Below are positions 58,898-64,000 of a stretch of 64,000 nucleotides of DNA, piece after piece. The translations under genes were made by a program, and so were the position numbers. The stretch comes from Paenibacillus sp. FSL H8-0332 (GTDB lineage: Bacteria; Bacillota; Bacilli; Paenibacillales; Paenibacillaceae): positions 4,216,001 through 4,280,000 of the forward strand of contig NZ_CP150145.1 of NCBI RefSeq assembly GCF_037963835.1, in the 5' to 3' direction. Within the stretch, counting starts at the first letter, position 1. Every line of letters starts with the position of its first letter. The notes under the pieces were generated by a model, which saw nothing but the letters and a program-made list of their open reading frames with translations, was not told where the DNA came from and searched no databases.

Positions 58898-60229
58898 CTA
58901 CGAACGCACAACGCCCTTCTGCCGGGCTTCACGCAGCCATTTCGGGTACTCGTTGAAGAGCCGGTCATACAGGTCCTCATCGCTGACCTCGTCCAGATCA
59001 TCCAGCGCGAAGAAATCAGCATTATCCACATAACGGCCCCGCAGATCGTCAAGCTCACGGAGCACGCCATAATCTGCATTGCCCAGCCCCACAAACTGCC
59101 AGAAGATATTATGCTTCGAGCTCTGGATCAGCAGCTTCGATATTTTGGGCGTCTCATAGATGCCCCCGTCGCTGAAGAACACTACATATACCGGCAGGTC
59201 GCCCGGCTCCTCCTTCGTGTATTTCTTGATCAGATCCGCCATAACCACCGGCTCATTGTTCCCGATGCCCAGTCCCCCGAACATCTTCGGTCCCGGATAG
59301 GTCCGCTTCACATAGTCCTCATAGCCGTGTTCATTCACACTCGGCATTCTTTTGCTCTTGGTAGCGAAGAACCAGACATCCAGCATCCCGTCATCATCCA
59401 TCTTGGCCGCCACAGCCAGCACCCGTTCAAAAGCCCGCTGCACGACTCCCTTCGCATATAATTGCGCCATGGAGCCAGATGCATCGAACACCACGGCTAC
59501 CCTCGCCTTCTCCTGGTCGAGATTCTTCTTGCGCAGTGAAATTCCTACCTGCTGCTTCAGAAGATCAATCTTCGTCAAATTCAGGGCAGGCCGGGGAGTC
59601 TCCTCCTGGACTGTGTCCTTAGGCGGTCCGCTGTATGTAGCCGCTGCTTCTGTATGACCTGACAGAGGTTGAGCCTCTGCTTCGCTGCCGTTCTCCGGCG
59701 CTTCGTCTTCCACCTCGACCCCATGCGCTTCCGCCAGCGGCTTCAGTCCGCCATGGAAGCCCCGGCCGACCGCGCGCAGCTTGAAGCCCGCGCCGTGGCG
59801 GTACAGCTCTGCCAGCACGAGCGAGGTCTCGGCATTGCCTTCCACAATCTCATACACCAGCTCCGTATCCTTCCCTGCCGCGCTGATTCTGCAGCCTCTG
59901 ACATCAGCGAAGGTTCCGGGACCGTCCAGCGTAGCCGCGAAGACGCATTTATCAATGCCCGAGGCGCTGAGTGCGCGCAGATCAATGGCGAACTCCCCGC
60001 TGTATTTATCGATAGGATTGAATACGACCGTATGCTTGGGGTCAGCCGGCTGATTATAAAAGATAAAGAAATCATCAGACGGCACCTTCCCGTTCTCGCC
60101 CACCATGAAGCAGCTAATATCCAGAATGGCCGGAGAACTGCTGCAGGATATTTTCACAGTTGCCTGGGTGGAGGCCTCGTCCAGCTTCGCATTGGAGCCG
60201 CTTACCAGCTTGATTATATTAGGATTCAT
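58898..60229 (-). CDS. TerD-like / von Willebrand A domain fusion protein
   Basis: The 443-residue protein joins an N-terminal TerD/TerA-type domain (about 1-180: DISCFMVGENGKVPSDDFFIFYNQ, FNPIDKYSGEFAIDLRALSA, SLVLAELYRHGAGFKLRAVGRGF) to a C-terminal VWA domain (about 230-435). A proline- and glutamate-rich linker separates them. The VWA metal site DASGS is present in VAVVFDASGSMAQLYAKG, with a later FFSDGG. TerD domains bind calcium, and such proteins belong to tellurium/stress-resistance systems. Here it is a single-gene unit with no terC, terB or kinase neighbours. AGGAGAG precedes the ATG. Confidence 0.9.
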   Translation of the reverse strand: MNPNIIKLVSGSNAKLDEASTQATVKISCSSSPAILDISCFMVGENGKVPSDDFFIFYNQPADPKHTVVFNPIDKYSGEFAIDLRALSASGIDKCVFAATLDGPGTFADVRGCRISAAGKDTELVYEIVEGNAETSLVLAELYRHGAGFKLRAVGRGFHGGLKPLAEAHGVEVEDEAPENGSEAEAQPLSGHTEAAATYSGPPKDTVQEETPRPALNLTKIDLLKQQVGISLRKKNLDQEKARVAVVFDASGSMAQLYAKGVVQRAFERVLAVAAKMDDDGMLDVWFFATKSKRMPSVNEHGYEDYVKRTYPGPKMFGGLGIGNNEPVVMADLIKKYTKEEPGDLPVYVVFFSDGGIYETPKISKLLIQSSKHNIFWQFVGLGNADYGVLRELDDLRGRYVDNADFFALDDLDEVSDEDLYDRLFNEYPKWLREARQKGVVRS

Positions 60230-60288
60230 GAATGCACTCTCCTACTCTCTCACATGTAATTCCAGGATGTACCAGATTCCCGTTTTGC

Positions 60289-60329
60289 AAAAAAGAGCAG
60301 ACAATTCCCTGATAAGGATATGTCTGCTC
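60289..60329 (-). terminator. Terminator of the L25 gene
   Basis: On the minus strand GAGCAGACA (60329-60321) pairs perfectly with TGTCTGCTC (60303-60295), followed by TTTTTTGC. Confidence 0.88.
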
Positions 60330-60431
60330 CCGGTTAATCTAAACACTATGACTCTCAGAATAGCCGTTATACACAGGCTGCCTGCGGGGTTCTAAGCTTA
60401 CATAGGATTATTGAATGCAGCTTGGAATATC

Positions 60432-61037
60432 TTACTCTTCAGACTTCTCAGCTTCGGCTGCTTCCGGTGCGGCAGTAGCTTCATCAGCCGATTCTTCCAT
60501 TACGAGCGGAGGCGAGATCCGCACAATCAGTGTGTCTTCAGGGGTAAGGATCTCCCAGCCTTCATGCTTCGGCAGATCGGATACCAGCAATTGATCACCG
60601 ATCTCCATACCGCTGATATCTACTTCAAAGTTCGCTTCCACCTTATCCGGCAGGGTACGGATGTCCAGTTCATACAGCTCCACCTGCTGCACACCACCGC
60701 TCTTGACGCCGACAGGATCACCGATCAAGTGGAAGGCTACCTTAGTATCCAGCTCCGCCTTCATATCAATCTGCTGCAAATCTACATGAAGCAGCGTACG
60801 GGATAACGGCTGGCGCTGTACTTCCTGAATAACCGCATTCTTCGAGCCGGAGCCCGGGAATTCCACCTTCAGGATGGCACGCGGGTTTTTGCCGAGAATT
60901 TCATTAAGTGTTTTGGCCTCTGCTGAGAAGGACTGGGTATCTGAACCTGCACCGTAAACTACAACCGGTACAAAACCTTTGCTGCGCTGGGAAGAATTCG
61001 ATCCGGATCTTTCAGTCAAGCGTACTGTGGTATTCAT
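60432..61037 (-). CDS. rplY: 50S ribosomal protein L25 / general stress protein Ctc
   Basis: The 201-residue protein is of the long Ctc type. An N-terminal L25 domain binds 5S rRNA (LTERSGSNSSQRSKGFVPVVVYG, then RQPLSRTLLHVDLQQIDM). A C-terminal beta domain (IRTLPDKVEANFEVDISGMEIGD) follows, then an acidic alanine-rich tail. TAGGAGG precedes the ATG. It is expressed from a strong promoter with a 166-base leader carrying an attenuator-like hairpin. It is not next to pth or prs as in B. subtilis. Confidence 0.95.
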   Translation of the reverse strand: MNTTVRLTERSGSNSSQRSKGFVPVVVYGAGSDTQSFSAEAKTLNEILGKNPRAILKVEFPGSGSKNAVIQEVQRQPLSRTLLHVDLQQIDMKAELDTKVAFHLIGDPVGVKSGGVQQVELYELDIRTLPDKVEANFEVDISGMEIGDQLLVSDLPKHEGWEILTPEDTLIVRISPPLVMEESADEATAAPEAAEAEKSEE

Positions 61038-61139
61038 GATATTTCCTCCTAATAGTTTTTTGAGCGCTACGCCCTTCGTTCAGAAGCCGGCAAACTGCCC
61101 GGGGCGGCGTACGCCAAGTAGTGTCAGCATAGCTGCATT

Positions 61140-61181
61140 AAAAAACAAGACCAATTAGCTCTTATGTCTAATCAGTCTCTT
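61140..61181 (-). promoter_or_regulatory. Attenuator-like hairpin in the rplY leader
   Basis: On the minus strand AAGAGACTGATTAG (61181-61168) pairs imperfectly with CTAATTGGTCTT (61158-61147), followed by GTTTTTT (ending at 61140). It lies about 25 bases after the predicted transcription start. A second GC-rich segment lies between it and the start codon. Transcription termination in the leader could adjust L25 synthesis. Confidence 0.55.
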
Positions 61182-61209
61182 ATTAACCATATTTGCCTGC
61201 TGTGGAATC

Positions 61210-61238
61210 AGTATAGCACCGGGAAATAGACAAGTCAA
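61210..61238 (-). promoter_or_regulatory. Sigma-A promoter of rplY
   Basis: On the minus strand TTGACT (61238-61233), a 17-base spacer ending in TGC, and TATACT (61215-61210). This is a near-consensus promoter with an extended -10. The rest of the 329-base gap to the NRPS stop (61239-61366) shows no further feature. Confidence 0.8.
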
Positions 61239-61366
61239 AATAGGGTATTATGCATTACATATCCATATTAACTGAAATTATACTTTAATCCCATCAAGAC
61301 AGTCATAGGAATATTGAAGACATCGCCGGAATCCCGGTATTGGTAAGAATCAATTATTTTTTAAAA

Positions 61367-64000
61367 TCATTCCGCAGGATGGGCATGCTTAACAGTCAAT
61401 CTGGCATTCAGGGAATGAAGCAAAACAGAGGCGACAGCATCCACATGCTCAGGGCCCATCATGGAGTAATGGTCGCCCTCTGTTCCAAACAGCTCTAATT
61501 CACCCTTGCAGTGTTGCTTCCAGCCCTTGCCTGATCCCTTCATAAACGGCTCAGGTACCAGCAGAATCACTGGAGATTTGACAGAACTATTCGGACGGTA
61601 TGTCTGTTGCAGCATTATCCAATGCTGGATAACATGCAGTCTGTTCAGCCGCTGCCGCTGCGTCAACCATTCAAAATCAGTAATAAGCGGAATAGCTGCA
61701 TCCGGGAATACCGTAATCCCTTCCTGGGCATCGGGCGCATGGCTCTCCAACTGGAGGATGTCCTCCTCAAAGCTATCATGGCCGTGAGTACCAGGAGGCA
61801 GTGTATCCACAAGGGCAAGTAAGGCTACCTTCCCATGCTGTTGCTCCCATTGCCGGACCATTTCGAACGCAATAGTGCCCCCCAGACTCCAGCCCGCCAA
61901 ATAATATGGCCCATAGGGCTGTACCGCTTGCACCTGTGTCAGATATAGTCCGGCTGCCTCTTCAATTGTGCGGAGCTTACCAGCCAGGTCCGCTGACAGG
62001 TCCAGACTGATTCCCCGGCAAGTCCATCCGTCCAGCCGGTCTGCCAGTTCCCTGTAAGCACCGACTCCACCGCTGCCGTCATGGATGAAGAACAACTGCC
62101 GGTTCTCGTCTTCACCCTGCTTCAGCAGGATACATTTAGCTGGTGAAGCGGGGTGCTCCAGGCAGCTACCATATCCGTTGCCCAGTGCCAAAGTTGTCTC
62201 GCGGAGCAACAGGTGACTCTCCAATTCACTGATCCTCGCACCCAGTTCCCTGATCGTCGGATAATTGAAAATATCGGCTAACGAGGCTTTGACGTTTAGA
62301 CGGGTATTGATCTCCCATACAAGGGAAGCCGCCAGCAAGGAGTGTCCGCCCACGGCAAAAAAATTATCATCCAGACCTACCTTGGCTGCTCCCAATAAAC
62401 CCGACCAGATGACTTGTAACAGTTGTTCTAAGGGTGAGAGTGTAGCTAGGACGTCCGCTGAATTCCGTGACAGGGCAGTCTCCGGGGCAGGCAGCGCCTT
62501 TCGGTCCACCTTGCCGTTAGTATTCAGCGGCAGACTCTCCACCGGTATCAGATATGAGGGCATCATATATTCCGGCAGAGTCTTTGCTAGCTGCTTGCGG
62601 AGCAGTTCCACCGGGAGACTGCCCACGACATAGGCACACAGGCTTTTCGCCCCGGATGCATCCTTCTGGACGGTAACCACAGCTTCCCGGACGCCCTCTT
62701 GCTTCGTCATCTGTACGACGATTTCACCGAGCTCGACACGGTAGCCCCTGATTTTCACCTGGTGGTCGAAGCGTCCCAGATATTCCAGCATCCCTCCGGG
62801 CAGCCATCTGACCCTGTCTCCACTCCGGTACATTCTGCCGCCGGGGGTAAAGGGGTCACGGCCGAACTTCTCTGCCGTCAGCTCAGGCTGACCTAGATAT
62901 CCGCGGGCCAAGCCGTCTCCGCCAATGCATAATTCGCCGGGAAGGCCGACAGGCTGAAGCATATCTTCCTTATCCAAAATATAAACACGGGTATTCGGTA
63001 CAGGCTTACCGATAGAGATATTGTCGCCGTCAACCTCCGTAACCTTCTGGAACGAAGTATAAATTGTGCTCTCCGAGGGCCCGTACCCGTTAAGCAGCGT
63101 CAGTCCCGGCTGACTGTCAAGCAGCAGACGGATATGACGCGGCGACAGGCTCTCACCTCCCGTAATAATACAGCGCAGACCCGTAAATACCGTTACATCC
63201 ATATCCACCAGCTGGTGGAGCAGAGGAGCTGTGAACCAGGAGACAGTGATGCCGTACTGGTTCATTCTGCGGCGCAATGCTTCAGTGTCCAGCAGCTCCT
63301 CTTTACGGAGCAGACAGAGGGTGGCGCCTTTAACAAGCGTACCCCAGATCTCATACACAGACACATCAAACGCCAGGGAGCAGGTCTGCAGCACCCGATC
63401 TTCGGGATAGACAACCAATTCTCCCGCATCCATAACGATCCGCGCCAGATTGCGGTGCTCCAACAAAACGCCCTTTGGCGTTCCGGTAGAACCGGAGGTA
63501 TAGATTACATACATCAGATCATCCGGTCTTGCCCGTGGCAGCAAATTATCGGCGCTAAGTGAACCGCTAGCCATTACCGGCAGGAAGAGGATGCCTGATA
63601 CAGGAATATCATCGTCCCTTTCCTGGGATAACAGACAGATCCTGGCCTTACTGTCCTCCAGCAAATACGCAATCCGATCAGAGGGATACTCCGGATCAAT
63701 GGCTAAATAAGCAGCTCCAGCCTTCAGGATCGCTAAGATGGCGACAATCGTGTCGGGGGAGGTATGCGCCAGCACACACACAATCTCATTTCTCCCTACT
63801 CCCTTGTCAATAAGCACCCGGGCCAATTGATTAGCCTGCTTGTTTAATTCCCTGTAAGTCAGCCTGACTTCTCCATATTGAACTGCAATACGGTCCGGGC
63901 TCCGCTCGGCCTGTAGCTCGAACAGCCGGTGTATAGTGTGTTCCTGCGGATATTCTTGGCGGGAAGTATTGAATTCCACGAGAATTTGCTGCCTTTCCTC
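61367..64000 (-). CDS. Non-ribosomal peptide synthetase, terminal A-PCP-TE module (5' part outside window)
   Basis: The frame stays open to the last base. The residues before the GTG at 63979 (EERQQILVEFN) read as the usual end of a condensation domain, so the gene starts beyond 64000. Visible parts: adenylation domain with LTYRELN, YTSGSTGTPKG (A3), NGYGPSESTIY (A5), GELCIGGDGLARGY (A7) and NGKVDRK (A10 lysine). A carrier domain has the phosphopantetheine serine in FFAVGGHSLLAA. A type I thioesterase has AGWSLGG and the catalytic-histidine segment GDHYSMMG. A hand-aligned specificity code reads D-V-Y-W-I-G-G-I-Y-K, tentatively nearest to valine-type codes. It releases the finished peptide. 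Confidence 0.93.
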   Translation of the reverse strand, partial: EERQQILVEFNTSRQEYPQEHTIHRLFELQAERSPDRIAVQYGEVRLTYRELNKQANQLARVLIDKGVGRNEIVCVLAHTSPDTIVAILAILKAGAAYLAIDPEYPSDRIAYLLEDSKARICLLSQERDDDIPVSGILFLPVMASGSLSADNLLPRARPDDLMYVIYTSGSTGTPKGVLLEHRNLARIVMDAGELVVYPEDRVLQTCSLAFDVSVYEIWGTLVKGATLCLLRKEELLDTEALRRRMNQYGITVSWFTAPLLHQLVDMDVTVFTGLRCIITGGESLSPRHIRLLLDSQPGLTLLNGYGPSESTIYTSFQKVTEVDGDNISIGKPVPNTRVYILDKEDMLQPVGLPGELCIGGDGLARGYLGQPELTAEKFGRDPFTPGGRMYRSGDRVRWLPGGMLEYLGRFDHQVKIRGYRVELGEIVVQMTKQEGVREAVVTVQKDASGAKSLCAYVVGSLPVELLRKQLAKTLPEYMMPSYLIPVESLPLNTNGKVDRKALPAPETALSRNSADVLATLSPLEQLLQVIWSGLLGAAKVGLDDNFFAVGGHSLLAASLVWEINTRLNVKASLADIFNYPTIRELGARISELESHLLLRETTLALGNGYGSCLEHPASPAKCILLKQGEDENRQLFFIHDGSGGVGAYRELADRLDGWTCRGISLDLSADLAGKLRTIEEAAGLYLTQVQAVQPYGPYYLAGWSLGGTIAFEMVRQWEQQHGKVALLALVDTLPPGTHGHDSFEEDILQLESHAPDAQEGITVFPDAAIPLITDFEWLTQRQRLNRLHVIQHWIMLQQTYRPNSSVKSPVILLVPEPFMKGSGKGWKQHCKGELELFGTEGDHYSMMGPEHVDAVASVLLHSLNARLTVKHAHPAE

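Overview
The window looks like the chromosome of a Gram-positive, endospore-forming bacterium close to Paenibacillus. Genes have strong AGGAGG-type ribosome binding sites and frequent GTG/TTG starts. The gene set fits too: two collagen-like exosporium-type proteins, the yhbD/bactofilin operon, SpoIIE-type phosphatase and STAS proteins, YesN-type AraC response regulators, chemotaxis genes and an NRPS. I saw no phage, IS element, CRISPR array, rRNA or tRNA.

Layout. 1-4.6 kb: tail of an anti-sigma regulator, small hypotheticals, a serine hydrolase, a palindromic repeat cluster, a gene-poor stretch and a CPBP protease. 4.7-8.8 kb: an accessory chemosensory operon (MCP, CheW, CheA). 9-13.6 kb: sugar symporter plus PIG-L deacetylase, GNAT enzyme, asparaginase. 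13.6-18.2 kb: two-component system divergent from a secreted protein, a cupin and a soluble chemoreceptor. 18.3-24.9 kb: an 1807-residue kinase/ATPase/GAF/PAS/GGDEF fusion with a membrane protein. 25.2-28.7 kb: two tandem collagen-like genes. 28.7-31 kb: a nearly identical 179-nt intergenic sequence, present twice, that brackets two enzyme genes and precedes a CBS protein. 31.1-35.3 kb: operon of PP2C phosphatase, RsbW-like kinase, dCache chemoreceptor and STAS protein. 35.5-42 kb: map, cysJI, lspA and an aldo/keto reductase. 42.3-47.6 kb: phosphorelay operon (Hpt-REC-GGDEF-REC, a lone REC, a hybrid kinase). 47.8-49.5 kb: ACT plus PFL-family pair. 49.6-51.1 kb: ECF41 sigma factor and a carboxymuconolactone-decarboxylase-type target gene broken by one stop codon behind an ECF41-like promoter. 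51.2-53.3 kb: MarR/MFS efflux pair with two identical-type operators. 53.4-56.7 kb: AraC-type regulator, SMP-30 protein, GyrI-like protein. 56.7-58.8 kb: bactofilins and YhbD. 58.9-61.3 kb: TerD-VWA fusion and ribosomal protein L25/Ctc with a structured leader. 61.4-64 kb: the terminal module (A-PCP-TE) of an NRPS that runs off the window.

The dominant theme is signal transduction: three chemoreceptors, two diguanylate cyclases, two histidine kinases plus CheA, a partner-switching module and an ECF sigma factor in 64 kb. The least ordinary items are the partner-switching operon with an embedded chemoreceptor, the kinase/ATPase/GGDEF fusion, the duplicated terminator-leader cassette, the broken ECF41 target gene and the collagen pair with a tail-fibre-like domain. 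All calls come from reading the sequence; no database search was run.
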